A stretch of 64,000 nucleotides of DNA from Chionis minor (GCA_013398295.1 VZSF01002918.1:62001-126000); one strand, 5' to 3'; positions 34,881-49,262 are shown, numbered from the stretch's first letter. Notes: a model not told the origin generated them from the letters alone. Translations and numbers: made by a program.

Positions 34881-37800
34881 AATAGTCTTTCCCCCCGAAG
34901 AATGGCTTGCTTTCCCTAGACTTGGCATCAAGGGAGAACTCCAGTACCAATCCCAGGCTAGGTGCAATATGCAGACAGAAGCAGGGGAAGCACAAACACA
35001 AAGCTCACCCCATCTCATCCCCTGCTCTCCCATCTCTCTGCCCTTCCTCAGGCTCAAATTCTGTTTAAATGCTTCGATAACCCTTCCCACGGTGGGACCT
35101 GGATCACTGGGGCCATTAGCAGTTTCTGAAAAATACTAATGTGGATAGAGAAAATGAGAGCAAACCTGTTCTAATTCTGCTAAAGCCACTGATGTTAGTC
35201 TGGATTTAGCTCCTGCAAATCAGAGCAGAGTATGGACCTGAACAGCTGGAGAACAGTAATTACTGTACAAAAGGCAGCGTCGTGTAAAACTAAGATCTGT
35301 AAAGTCTCTTCATTCAAATCTTTAGCTCTAAGGAATCTTTGTATTTTCAACTTAGTTACAGCTATGATGTGCAGTGAGATATGATGCATGCTAAGGACCT
35401 CAGCTACCAATTAGTAACAGCCAGGAATGAAAGACGAGTATCTAATGTATGACTGATAGAGTCTCCAGTGAGAATGGCTGGGTATTTTAAGTGCATGCCT
35501 GCGTTTCTGGGGAAAGCACAGCAAGCTGCTTGATGCCCACAGCAGTTGGCACTGAACAGTTGGCAGCTTCTTCATCTCCCTCTCAGGAGAGCACCCGCTT
35601 TACACCAGGGTTTGGTTTCACGTTTAAATCTCGCACAGAACCTGCCATGGAGAATGACACTGATGGTCGGGGAAGAGACGTTCAGCAAAGGCACCCATGT
35701 CAGATGCAGTGAGAAAGAGCTGTTGCCTGTGAGGTTTAAATGACTGCTCAGAAACAGCTTAAAACTCCTGCGGTATGGTGACCCGTGGATTCGGTGGGGC
35801 TTGGGGAGCAGTATGCACACTTGCAGAGGCGTGAGCTCCCACTCTTCTGGCAGGGCAGGAGGAGCCTGTCCCCACAGCCTGTCCCCAGCACAGGCACACG
35901 AGGTGGCAGGGGCACAGTGATGGCACCAATCTCTGCCCTCCCTTTCTTACCAAGCACCTCTGCTCAGATAAAGTTATATCTAAGTGGGCTTAATGCTCTG
36001 AACATGTGAATGCAAGTGCGTATCACAGATCTCTTGACAATCTAAACCCTCAGGTATGTAGATAACCTTTTAAACCAATGGCGTACATAACGTCTAAACA
36101 CCTGAAATGGAGACCAGTGAAGCTTTTCTATTAGAGAAGTTGTTTTTGATAAACACTTCATTACAAAAAGCCAAAAGCCAGCAAGATTGCATAACAGCAG
36201 CTAACACATGCAGTACAAATATATTATTTACTAGCCACCTAAAGCTCTATCAGCACCAGTGGTGAAACAGGCTGAAGCTTATCAGCAAAACTGCTTTGAC
36301 ACCCAGCTGCTTTTCTCACAGATAAAGTTTTCCTGGATTCTGCCAAGTTCTGCAATGAGAACTGGAGAAACGTGCAGGACGGTGTACAAGCTCTCCGCAA
36401 ACGAGCACACAGAAGCAGCCTGTGCTAATCACTGGTGCTGCTGGCACACTCTTAACCTTCTCACCAACAGCTGTGAAAATATTCTTTTTTCAGATCTGAA
36501 AAAAAAAAAGAACCGGAGTTTTGTTTTTTCCTCAAACAGTTCCAGAAACAGCAATATGACCTTTGAGGGAACAGTATAGAAAATGGGAGAGATAATGAGT
36601 CCTTTGAAACAATGAATCAATGGGGGGAACGGAAACAGAATTTGTCAGTGAAAAATTCTCTTCCTTAATCCATCACCCAGACAAAACTTGTGCTTGCTGT
36701 GTTAGGGAATGAATTGCCTATCTTTCTGTGGCAGGAGAGCGGCAGTAGCGCGTACTGCAGTCTTTAATGGGGACGCACAACTCGGGATATTTTGAGCTCG
36801 GCAATTTACATAAGCAAATAGCCTAATCCTGTGCATGCAGGGATCTGGAGCAACGGAGAAAGCAAGGAAGCAAAAAAAGGAATCACCTAACTTCCACGTG
36901 TCCCCACAGCTCCCGCTGGAAAAGAAATGAAGATAAACTGGCTGTGTGTGCCGCTGTCCAGGAGGCTGGCACGGCGGGCTTGCCAGGACACTGCCACCCA
37001 GCTTTTCTGCTTGCTGGTCAGGTTAAAGACTGATGGTCATGAAGAAGAAAACCTGTGCTTGTTGTAAAGAAACTCTGTGCTTACTGTTCCTCTCTGACAA
37101 TCTCACACAGCTTTTGAGAGATGTTTTGGAAACCGTGTGTCACACAGTTGAGGATTTAGGGCATGGTTTGTGGCATTTGGTGGCAGTTAACAGAAAGACC
37201 AAAGGTAACCAGAGCTGGATTAATGTAGAGTGTCTTGGACTGCAGACATTAGTCATACAATTGCACCACAACCTTAAGAGTTAAGCTTGTAAAATACCTA
37301 AATATTACAGGTACACAGCATCAACAGCAAAAGTAAAAGCATTATTTGAGTGGTGGAACAGTCTAAGCCTCAACAAGAGGGATGTAGCAAACGCATCTCA
37401 GTGGAGCATCAACTCCAAAATCATTGCTCTGCCTTTCCCTCCAGAGCTCAGGACAACACACCACTGGAGCCCGTCTTCACCCAGCAAAGCAGCTGCAACC
37501 CCACCACCAGGTTTGATGTCCCTGTTATCCTTGGGGCATAAAGGGTCTCTTTCTACCACCATTTTGGTGCTAAGATTATTTGGGAAAGAAGTTTTAGTAA
37601 GATGTAGATGCATCACACATCAAAGGATTCGGTTAAAGCCCTTTGTTCTACACATGGTGTGACTTATCCTCTTAATCTACAGATGAACACTGTTGAGAGT
37701 ATCCTACTTAACATTTCACCATATGTGAAAAGAGATCCCCACTCCCCCGGGAACGTTGCCTTTCATTTCAGTGTAGCCCAGATCACCGTTTTTTTTCTCG

Positions 37801-40800
37801 AATGGATGCAATTTTCATACAGTTAATCATGGTTACTTTTATTCACAATTTCTGATTTTGTGCTGGGAAGTCTCAGTTGAGAGTGAAGCATGATTATGTC
37901 AGACATCGTACAGCTCCATTTAGCACTGCCGAGACAGCCGTAAAGCAACCATGAGAAACCCACCAGAGGCACGTGTAACAGGGAGATGGGGAAATACAGT
38001 GCGGTTTGCTGAAAGCACTTTGCAATCTAGCAAGAACTAGAAAAAAAGAAATTTCCAGACACCCAATGATGCTGCAATTCAGTTGTGAGACTGAAATCAG
38101 AAGTCTCAGGAAATCTTAACTTTAGCTAATGAATAACAAGGTATTACCTGAACCTATCATGTGAATGGTTAACTTCTCTCTGTAAGGATTATATTCTACC
38201 CAGTGAGGTTTCTGTTATTTTTTTTTTCCACAGCCATTCAACCACTCATAAGGAATAAAACATATTAATTAGAAAATTCATATTCATTAGAAAATGCACA
38301 AAGCCAGAAAGTATGCTTCTGTTTTTGAAATGCACATATTTAACTTTTTCTCTTGATTTCTTGAAGCAACTGCGGTGTGATGTTACTGTAATATCTGATA
38401 GATAGGTTAAGTCTAAATGGAAAGCTCAAGAAGAACCAATATGTAAATATGGGGAAAAGTGTTTGATTTTGGAAAAGGGCTAGTAAGATTTCAAGTCTTT
38501 CCATACCACATCTATTAAATAGAGCTATATGTCCACATGTATCAGATACAATGTAAAGCATTTGATTATTTTAATTAAGATGATTAGCATAATAAATAAA
38601 AAAATAATATTCTTTTCCAATTTCAGGATAAAAAGAGGCATCTGCTAAAAATTACTAGAGCCCACACTAATATAAAGTTTTCTGAACTGTGTTATAGCTG
38701 TCATCTTTCAGCAAAGCCGAGTCCTTTGGGAATCAGAAATACTTCATGCTTTTAAAATCTTTATGAATCCACTATGAAAAGAAATCATAGCACAGCAGTA
38801 TGCTTAGAAAAAAATCTCAAAACCAGTATTTTTTTTAAATGCTGACAAAATTTATAATTCATGGGTAGTAAAACTCAACTTCAGTGCATTTTTTTTTGTG
38901 TCCTTATGGCGACATTATTAAACAAATAAGCAAGAAACCTCTGAGATTTATCTCTGCTTGGTTATTTAAGTCAGTTTTAGCCAATTATTGCTAAAGATAA
39001 AACCCCCAAATTACTACCTGTACAAAATGAAAAGATTAGAGAATTTTTTTTTCTCTGGTCCCTGTCGTCCCCCCCTTCATCATCTATATGTAGGACAGTA
39101 CTTTGAGTACAGTTCATTTCCCTGCTGCCACTGCAGCTCTGCCCGCCTGTTAGTCAGGCTGTTTCTCTAGGTCAGGGTGTCAGAAATGAACATGGGGGAA
39201 ATGAATACAGAGAAAAAAACCTCTTTACAGTTAGAGTCATGGAAATTGCTGGGAGGATTGGGCACGCACCATAGCTGAAACCATTTTTGCCTTTTTGAAA
39301 AGATGATCTTTCAATTTGATACTGTCACTTCAAAACAAAGAAAGCAAGCTAACGCTTCCTTGAAGAAAACAGTGATTTCTTGAAAGACTAGAAGTTCGTT
39401 TAGATGTTGCCTTTTCAGAACTGGAATAATTCATAGCAGAGAGATAATGTGTTGAAAGGTGCATGGTTTGTTAGCAGTAAATAGTGGTAAATACATCCCG
39501 CTCTCCCCGCTCTGCCATTTATATAGCGGAACTGGCTGGGCTGCCAGCTCTTCTGTCCAAGAATACATTAGCAATTCATCAAAAGAGCAAATGTCATTAT
39601 ACACGGGAAGCCCAGGGAATTATTTTGCATTTGATTTCCAGCTCTGATAGCATTATTATTGATTTAAATATTCTTCAGCATAACATGCGCCAGACACAAA
39701 AGATCATTGTATTTTTGAACTGCCAATCACAGTAATCCTGAGTTGCCCCCATACTGATGGCTTTAATAAAACTGAATATACAAGTTCCTTAGGTCAGATT
39801 TCTAGCCTGTTAACTAATGAACTTCATCAGAAACTCCCGGACTAAAGAGTAACTTCTGAAATAGCCAAGAATGCAAACGTAATATAGCTGCCTCAGTTAG
39901 GCTGTACACCAAAAAATCCAGGAATCCTTTATTGCAAAGATCCCCCTTAGGTAAAAGCAGTGAAAATGAGGAAGGAAACATTTCCTTGTGTTGCTCATTT
40001 CAAGTAAATAACAGCACTGGAGAAGTCATGTGCAATCCCAGCTCAGCCTCCCCAAGGGAACAAGACGGGGCCTCCCTGGGAGCACAAACTGCTACTGCCT
40101 CCAATAAAACCTTTATCTTAGGAGGAAAAACAAGACAAGACCAACCCAGTACAGAAGAAACATGATAATTTTGTCTTAAAGTGTAAAGGCTTTTTACCGT
40201 ATTCCTTAAGAATGCAAGTTTGTGCTTTATTTAAAGTGCAGAACTATCTGGCTGCAGTGCTGGATGTATGACTGGAAGTTACCCTGGTGCCGGGGTTCCG
40301 GAGTCAGGAGGAAGATGTTCCTTGGAAGCTCTCCAACAGAAGCCATGCATCTCAGATCCCACCTGGCATGACCTGTGGTGGAGGGTGCTGGCAGTACACA
40401 GCCATGTAAAAGCATTACTGCTGATATCAACGATCCAGGGAAAGGAGTAAGTTGGAAGTGCACTGAAGGGGTATCGCAAGCTGCCTCAGGCAGCCTACAG
40501 TGTTGCAGAAAACAAGGACTCGCCGACAGCCTTTGGTCCTCCCGAAAAATAAACAACGTAAGTCATCACCTGAATGTGAAAGAGACTTGGCAGGAGACTG
40601 GGCCACAAAACAATTTTGACAGTGGTTAGGAAGATGTCCAGAAGAAAGATGGGGAGTTGTTTCGGCAGCTCGTGGGACAGGCAGGGCTACGGCTTGCGGC
40701 AATTTAAGGCTGCGTGCAGATTTAAATCAACACAGCTGCTGAAGGAACTGGGAAGAGGAAAGCAAAAGATCTCATGGCTCCACGAGGGCATATCTGAGAG

Positions 40801-43800
40801 GGCCAGCTGGGACATTCCCACAGGACTGAGGTAAAACAACGAGTAAGGGGGAGAACTTGACACGAGAAAGCACAAGTTTCCTATTTCACGGTTAGTCTGC
40901 TTACAATTAGTACTGGATACAGAGGAGAAGTGAGGCTGCAAGAATTTGACCCCGCTTTTTGTAAATGCCAAAACAACGAGCAAACAAACAAAAGCCAGAG
41001 AAGGAGCTTTGTTTAGATAGGTGCACCCATCCAAAACCAACAGACGTGAAATGCTGCTGGAGCCAGACACGATGACACTTTCAGCTCATGAAGGGCTTTG
41101 ACACCTACTCCCCAGTGACTCTGGCTGGAGGGGTGTCAGTCACTGTCCCTCCCCGGAGGTCAGTGACCCACAGCATAGCTGGCAGACTAGGCCAGCTGCT
41201 TGCTTCAGTGCAAAATTCATCAGTTTAGCTGACCACCCTGGCAGCTGTGGTTTAAGCTCAGCCAGGAGACCTCAGACTGAAGCAGTGGGGGAAGTCCCCT
41301 CTGTGGCCTCTGCTGAGGGGAAATGGGCAACAACCACAGCGAGGATGGGGAGGAGGAGACAGAAGCAAATGACATACTATCTTGAACCAGGTGGTGAAAA
41401 TGTCGAGGTTTTAAAGACATTGGAAACATCAGGTTGTGGGGAACTGGAAAACCTCCAGAGATGGTGGCCAGCAGAATGGACAATGGCAACAAATACTCTG
41501 AGAATACCACCTCTCTTCCAGATGCTTCACTAGATCAACTTTCATTTTATTGAAATGTTTGTCTAGCTTCAGCCTCCATTCCTGGAAGCAATGGAGTCTA
41601 TCTCGCCTTTATCAGCAACGAAAGAAGCCTGTGGTCCCAAGAGAATCAAAATGCAGACTACTGCTTGTTTTCCAGTCCCTGCTGGCATAGCTCAGCTTTG
41701 TCAGATTTAGCCATAGACAGGTTACAATTATTTCCTGTTTTCTTTTATTCTCACTTAGTGACTTGCAGTGGAAAAATTTAGTTAATCGGAATTAACTCAT
41801 TTCTGCCACACTGGTAATTACATATATAACTGCCTACATGCTATATAAAAATTCAGTGATCCCACACCTAGAAAAACACATGTATGTGGGCTAGGGAAAG
41901 AGTGGGCTGAGGACAGGTACAAACAGCGTGATTTAGATAGCTTGTCTGAACGTTAAGCTTCAGTATGTTATCCTAAGATACCTATTTATTTATGGGTTTG
42001 GATTCTTACCATAAAAAATACGTACTTTTTTATAAAATTAAAGTATCCTCTACTGAGAAAGCATCAAAAATCCCACTCCAGATATCCAAGGATGACAGTG
42101 GATTTGCTCTGCTTGATTTATTTCTTGAAGTTTTATCCACCTACATCTTTCTCAGGTGCTACCATTCCACATCTAGTTTCATATTTTTAAGGGAGTAATA
42201 TCCTTCTAAATAGTGTCATTCTTCAAATCCTATGTAATCTCAACACTAGACTGTTACTTCTATAAACATAAGTCTAAAAATACAGTGCACAAATATATTT
42301 TTAAAAATATAAAACAACAATACTGATGGAATGCTCTATTTCTGAATAACTAAATTGTATCATAACATGCCTTTCTTTTCTTCAACTCTCTTTTTTATGT
42401 TCACTTCTTTTGTGAACCAGGAGGCAAGCTTCTCCTCACTATGGTCCCAGCTTTCAGGAATGAGGCGATAATTAAGTGCGGATGATTCTTCTGTTTGAGA
42501 CTCTTCACAAATTTTCCCAATTAAAGTCAGTGATGGTGTTTGTTAACCAAGAGCTTAAGTGAGTGTTTCAAGGTTAGTCTGTGGGTGTTGCTGAGGGTCT
42601 GGAAGGCTGTGATGGCTTCTGGTCGTGTCTGAGCAGGGTAAGTTTTGAATGACTTGAATAGGGCTTTGTGTAGTTTTTTGAGTCTCCTGGAATTTTGTGA
42701 ATATTAATTTATGGATAGTATTTTATGGGTAGCCAGTGTGTTTATGCCTAACCTTGGGACTACCTGTAGAAATTGTTGTTTGCTAACTTCTGTGTGTGTT
42801 GGTGTATGCTCCTGCTGGAAGTGCTCTCAGCAAGTGGTGTTTTGGGAGGCCAACAGAGTAAGTTGATAGGAGAGAAATTGCTTGTTTGATGTTGTGTCAT
42901 TACTGGAGCTGGGTTCTGCACGCCCTCACTGGAAGTGCTTTGACTGAGTTATGCAGTAGTGCTGGTTCTCAAGTTCTCAAAGCTGAAGGATCGTGAGGCT
43001 GTGTCCCCTTAGCTCACCAGGGAAGGCTCCAGCGCGATGTGAGACACCAAGTCGAAGAGCCAGCCTGGTGCGTGGGGCAGCTGTAGCGACAGTGTGCCCA
43101 AAGCGCTACAGTACTCGCAGTCAGAATTTCTCTTTTTCTAATGTAAGATTTGATAAGTACTTGTGGAAGAAAAAGAGTTTCTAACAAGATGTGTTTTAAT
43201 AATTGGTAATGAGGCAAAAATAAGTTTAAGTAATAAAGGACTCTATATAAATCAAAAGTTACCCTACTCAAGAAAGGAATAGTAAGAGGCTACACTTGAC
43301 ATCAGATGCTCTAAAAGCACCTGGCTGCTGTACCAACTGTCTTCCAAGATGTTACAAGCACACGTCTCTTCCAGTGAGCGATGTAAAACATCACTTGCTA
43401 AAACTGTCTCAGAAAAGCTTCTTTCAAGATAAATTTGAGCCTGTACAAGCTGTATTTCACTTAAAACTAATTTCTAAGTACCTCTGCTTAAGCTTTGAGG
43501 AGTTCAGTGCCTACTAAACCCTCTTTGAAATATTTTCGGTGGTAAACCAAAGCCCTTCCAAGTTAATAAAAGTACCCCAGAGACAGCACAATGCATATGG
43601 AGCAGTAAGTTTAACAGAGGAAAAAAGATATATTAGGATGCAAGAAGAATAGGCTAGAAACACTGGAAATATTGAGATGCTATGCCATAAATCATTGTTG
43701 TACCCTCTCTTAAAATATACTTTTGCTTACTTCACCTGCCATAGGACATAGCAGAAATAGAAAAGACTTAAAATCAGGTGATGGAAATGATCAGATGTCC

Positions 43801-45639
43801 GGGCTGACTCCTACAGGAGGAAAAAATGTGAGCTTGGTATTGTTCAGGGAGAAATACAATAGCATAGTGTGACTTGTGCAAATGTAGTAAATGGAGTGCT
43901 CTATTTGGTTTTGGTTTGGTTTTCTTTTTTAATATAATGAAATGAGACCAATCAGTGAACCAGGAAGGTTACATATTTAAAATGTGTTACTGGTGGAACT
44001 TACTCCTACGATGTTTAACAGAAAGCCTGGGCATTGCAAAAAAGATGAAAAATGTGAAGTAGAAATTGAAGGGAGCACCATTTAGGTCAAGGCAGATTCT
44101 GGATTTATGTTGGCTGGTGCAAGAGGCAGAATTTAGTACTGAAGGAGTATAAAACAGCTATTTAAAACTTGAAAAGAAAAAAAAAAAGTAACAACTGTTT
44201 CAAAAAACATTTTCAACTCTCAAAAGGTCAAATTCAGCCCCAGAACAGCAGGTACAAAGTACACACAAGCTGAATTTGGTTCTAGAAGTGTATGACTTTA
44301 TCTTTCATCTCCAAGGTTTTACTGATTGTTTTTTTATTTTTTTTTATATAAAGCTTGGACTGAGTTGTTATTCTCAGCGCAGTCCCATATGCTTTAATGT
44401 GACTATCATATTTTATTTGTGCATTCTAGTCAAATGCATTAGTCATGTATCAGAGATGACCTTGTAAGGGGTAACTTTGAAAGTAGCAGAGTATTACAAT
44501 ATTATGAAAGGAAATCTCATTAAAATGATATAAAGTTAATAAAGATGGAGCATTAAGTAAAAAACATATGCTCAGGGAAGGCACTAATTCTAATGGAAGT
44601 ATGCAGTGAATATTGTCATTCTGACAAAACATTCTGAATTATTTTTGCTGGAAGTATGTCCATTGCTAAGGGCATTTGCAACTGACCACAGATAACATGT
44701 TCCACTTTGTCAAATGCAGAGCTATCTATTTTATACTGACTCCTTTTACAGCAATACTAAAACATAAAATTACCCATTAGGAAGTATTTAATCAATAGCA
44801 ATTGCAAAATATAAAACAACTGAAATGGGAAATAAAAAGAAACGACTAATTCCTTTTCCTAAGAAAGCATGGTGGACTCAATTATCCATTTACATCAGTG
44901 ATACAGGACTGCAAGGGACACGTAGAACACTGAGCTATAGAAAAGGCACAACTAGCTACACAATGCCGGTTCTTGCCCGTTCTCTTGGATGCGGGATGGA
45001 GAGCCCTTCTGTTCCATGAGCCCTGCGTGAGGGTCAATGGCATCGCTGCTTTGTCCCAGGAGCACAACAGGCTCATGTTCTCCTCCTCACAAGCTGATAT
45101 AACTGGGTTGGTCCTGCCCTCAGTACCAACCATGTGCACTGCCACGTCTGAGCCCAGAAAGCACCACAGGGTCATATACATACGATACACAGCAGATGTA
45201 TGGAGGTTGTGCTTATGGTACTGGAAGCCCAAAGAGAAGAGCACAGAGACACATTTATATCCACTGCCAATGCGGAGAAGCAAAATGTGCCAAATTGTGG
45301 CTCCTAACTTGCACTGAAAACTCAGCAAATGCCATCATTACAGCTGTATGTACAATATTGCCTGAGGATGCGACCATGGCAATTTGCACATCCTCAGGAA
45401 AACTAGTGATTATTTCAACATGGCCAGAAGACAAACTCCTGACAAAACAGAACCAGGATGAAAAAAACCCAACCCATAACATAAACACCACCAGCACATA
45501 TGAATGTGATTAAATGCTGCACTTGCTGAGGAGAAATGAGCTTTACATGCAGAAGCTGTGCCATGCTTCGAACAAACACTCAAGCTATTTAACCCACGTA
45601 TGGTTAAACTGAAAATTGCGTTATACACTTTTTAGGCTA

Positions 45640-46100
45640 AATTATGGACGGACCTTGGCATATGAAGCCTGATTTCTGGAAATGTGCCAACCGCATGTCA
45701 CTGCCTCCTTGCAGTGATGATGTGATTTCGATTAGCGTGTGGCTGTGCGAGGCGGATGCTGATTGTAAAGAGCAATCCCATCACCTGACAATAGCTCTGT
45801 GATGAAATCTCTTGCACAGATTAGAGAGGCAAGGGTAATAACTCATCAGAAAAAGCAGAACTGTCTGCTTAATTACTTGAAAAATGTCTCCGCCACTACC
45901 TTTTATGACACCTGGCGGGTATAAACATGTCCACAGTTTTAATTAATTTTACCTCTTCTTTCATTGCACCTGTATAGCCTGGAGAAATGGAATTCTAATG
46001 AAATTACAATCAAGCATTTCTACCGGAGTTTGAAACACACTTTGGCAATAACCAGAAAATGAGGCTTTTCCATCGGTTTAATTAGGGAGAGAGAGTGTAC
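45640..46100. promoter_or_regulatory. Candidate noncoding regulatory block
   Basis: The block has several homeodomain-type cores (TTAATTA at 45869-45875, TTAATTAA at 45939-45946, TTTAATTAG near 46078-46086), retained CpGs in AT-rich sequence, and an inverted repeat TCACTGC-N6-GCAGTGA at 45698-45717. It has no repeat signature and no coding frame. Function is inference from composition only. Confidence 0.28.
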
Positions 46101-46499
46101 TTGGAAAAATACTTCCCTACAATGATAATTATTCCAAATCAAGCCACAGTGTAAATTCCCTTCTCTTAATTCATCTAGCATCGCTTTTCAGTGTCCATTT
46201 TAATTCAAAAAGATAATGGAGCAGGCTTCTCCCTGGGGCAAAGTGCAGTTACGGTGAAAATCCCTCTCTTGGCATATTCAAAGCAGCAAGAGCATAAGCT
46301 CATACCTTTGACCTTGCAGTCCTGCAACTCTCACTTAAAATTGATGAGCAAGACCCTTGAATTTTTTTCTGCTGAAAACAACACTTTTTATAATGACGTT
46401 TATAAACATACTACTAATTGTCCAGCATCCTAAAGTGCCAGCTCTGCAGAAAAACAAAGGGAGCAGAGATCTGTTTCACCTTTTGTTTGTTTGCTTTTC

Positions 46500-46528
46500 G
46501 GGGGGGAGTGAGGGGTTTTGGGGGTGGG
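46500..46528 (+). other. G-quadruplex motif
   Basis: Four G runs of 7, 4, 5 and 3 bases (46500-46506, 46512-46515, 46520-46524, 46526-46528) are separated by loops of 5, 4 and 1. The G-rich strand is the NTNG1 template strand, so the pre-mRNA would be C-rich here. Confidence 0.75.
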
Positions 46529-48514
46529 TGCGTGCATGCATGCAGAAACAGAGTTGCTTGTATTCTTTGGGGATGCTAGGTAGGAGTTGTCATCTTGTCA
46601 AACACAGCCTGAGTTTGTGCTGAAACTTAAGAAAAAGATACCTTCCATGTTCCCTCTTCCACATAGCTCTAGAGAAGAGTCATGCTCATGCTGGTCTAAA
46701 GCAGACAAAATGGAGATAAACCCCTAAATACAAATTTTAGATAGAAATCTAATGTTCTCTAATGCTTGCAATAGTAAATCACTTCATGTATCCCTCCTGC
46801 AGCTGACATCTTTCACTCCTTTCTTATATTTGCGACTATGGTGAAGTTGTACATCTTGTAAAGAAAGCAAGAGCTTTAGGAGTTGAAATCCATGTGGATG
46901 GAATTGAGAGGAATCAAGGAAGTGGGATAATTATTGGGGGAAACAGAATCCAAAATATGTATTTATAGAGCAGTCACAGCAATGTAGTGTTGAGACTCCT
47001 ATCAAACCTCAAGCTCCATAGCTTGGGAGTTTGGGTTGTTGTAGGACCAGCACCCAGGCACTAGCCAGTATTTTTGGTGTCCCACAACGCTACTGATGAA
47101 TACAGTGCAGACCTCTGGTTTGGCTAATGATGACCAGAAAATTTTCCATGGGCCCCAGCCATAAAAATATATACCTTCTGAGATGGTGAAGGATGGTTTG
47201 AAGCTTAGCTACTTTACTTTTCTCTCAGTCATTAAATCTCTCATTCTGTGGACAGATACTGCATAGTAAACATAGCTCTAGTCTCTTGTAAACTCATTGA
47301 CTGTTAACATTCAGTAAGTTTATAAAGGCATTTAAATTGGTCTTACTTTATGCAATCAAACACATTACACTGGTTTTAGTTTTTTGCTTCAAAAGCTTAA
47401 CATCTGGAAGTTGCAGAATTAACAACTCGCTGAAAATGTCATCTCAAGTATATAAAATACCTTTAAAGATAATACTGTAACGTGGCCATTCAGAAAAGAA
47501 TCAATAAAATGATAGTAGTCAGATGCAAAGTACCATAGCAAGAATTTGCAAGGTTTTTGTCACCATTTTTAGGAGCATTTTGTATTGCGTGTTTTTCCCT
47601 ATCTAGATTCCCTGTGTTTATCAATTAGCATCACTGGAAAGCTCTCAAACATTCTCATGCATGTAACATTATTTATTGTAAGTACACTGAATGGTTTGGG
47701 CCTGTGATGGAAAATGAGGAATCTGTACCAGTGCAGCCTGGGACTGCTACATGACAAGCATGTCTTGGAATGACTAGTATACGCTTTGGAAACCCTCACG
47801 TGTTTAATTGCCCTGAATAAAGCCATGGAAAACCTACCATGGTTTAGGCAAGAGAAATCATAATATGCCTCTTACCAAAAATACAGCAAAAGAATGGATC
47901 CAAAAAATACATCTATTCCTTTGAGTATGTGCCTCCTCCCAGTACATGTCATCAACTGACCAGCCATTTTTCAATCGTGACAAAACAGCGTTCCCCAGCA
48001 AGGTGGAAGACAAAGTGGAACTTGACCCTCAGTTTTAAACACGAGGTACTGGGTAAGGAAAAAGGTTGCTGTAGGGCAGTGGATCAGCAATAAGAGAGAG
48101 GCTGAGTGACAGAAATTGAAAACAGTGAGTCAAAAGCAGGACTGCAAGCAAAGAAGGAAAACCAGAATTGCAGGAAACGTTCTGCAACAAGTGACTTAAA
48201 GAAAGCAGGATCTGCTGTACCTCCTGCCTGTCAGGTGGATTAATTTGGGAAGTCACACTTGGGCTAAATATGTTTACAGTGTATTTAGTTGCACAGAGCA
48301 GAGATCTGAGCTAGCTATAAATCTGCTGTTTAGATGTTCCTGCAATAGCTACAAACCCAATAGCTTGGGTAGCAGCAGCAGAGTTTTGGCAGCACAGCGC
48401 TCATCATCGGCTAATTGACCTTGCTGAGTGCACTGGCTCTGCCCGATGATTTATGGCTTCCATGCTACATCACTATTGTATCTCTATGATACGGTCTTTC
48501 CTATCCATCTTCCC

Positions 48515-49262
48515 AGTTAAACTCTCATTTAGGCTCTCGCCATACCATGTCTTGATTACAGCAACAACCTCTTTTCGGGCCTTGACAAATACAATCTTGC
48601 CCTGTTGATAACCATCCAGAACGCTGCTGCAAAGATCATTTTTCTAGCTCATTGCTTCGGCCACCGCATGCTCCCTTTGCATTCCAGCACCAGCTCCCCC
48701 TTCATCGCATCAACCATCAGCTGCCTGCCCTCTCTTTCGAAACCCTTCACAGCCTGTTCCTGCCCCACTCATCTCCAGTTTGATATCAGGAAGTCAACTC
48801 TTCGCTCATATCGCTGCCTGGTGATAAGAGCCCTTGCTCCTCACCTGTTTGATTTTCTTAATTTTTTTTTAAAAATTTACTTATTTATTACACAGGCAGT
48901 CTTGTACTTTCTCCCATGCTGCTTTTCACACTTGGGAGGAGTTCTCCATAAACATCGTGAAATGAGATCATGAATCTCCTTAAATTGGTATCCTTAAAAG
49001 CCTCTCTTTTGCAGTGATGACTAGTGGAAATGTGATATTAATATTAATGGTGTGCTGTATTATTACTCCTGTCTGTCATGCTGACTTGAGTTGACCCCTG
49101 ACCTCTTGGTACTCCACAACTTGTTGGTACCTGTTGTCTTCTTAAAATGAGAGCTTGCGCTTGGGCTAAGGGATCATCCAGCTGTCTGGACGGCACCTAC
49201 CTAGCACAAGAAGGGCTCATAAATACAAGTACTCCTAAATAATATTGTTGTATAAATAATTT
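48515..49262 (+). mobile_element. Ancient CR1/L3-type LINE relic (RT end plus 3' tail)
   Basis: Around 48551-48640 one frame reads LDYSNNLFSGL ... IQNAAAKIIF, matching the C-terminal reverse-transcriptase region of CR1/L2/L3 LINEs (LDYCN..L.GL ... IQNAAAR). After a frameshift, a second frame around 48675-48760 reads QLPLHRIN ... LSFETLH, matching 'HWLPLR.RI ... FK.LHG'. Further on, WEEFSINI (about 48934-48957) fits the usual 'W..LP..I' near the ORF end. The 3' part (49130-49262) matches the CR1/L3 tail: a gagcttgcgcttgggctaag part, a cacctacctagcacaag part, then a degraded aataatattgttgtataaat end. It has stops and frameshifts and is not active. It is much more diverged than avian-specific CR1, so probably pre-avian. 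Confidence 0.82.

Noticed and set aside
34881..35090. Continuation of the CR1 fragment to the right
   Set aside because: The sequence after cccctgcc does not follow the CR1 consensus, so only about 68 bp was called.
40687..41070. Minus-strand open frame of 127 codons
   Set aside because: Low-complexity Ser/Leu-rich text without domain similarity.
44882..45328. Minus-strand open frame of 148 codons, the longest outside the exon
   Set aside because: No recognisable domain and competing open frames on the plus strand. A few frames of this length are expected by chance in 64 kb read in six frames.
48605..48973. Plus-strand open frame of 122 codons as an intact gene
   Set aside because: Only its first residues match a LINE reverse transcriptase. 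The similarity then moves to another frame, so it is a decayed element and not a gene.
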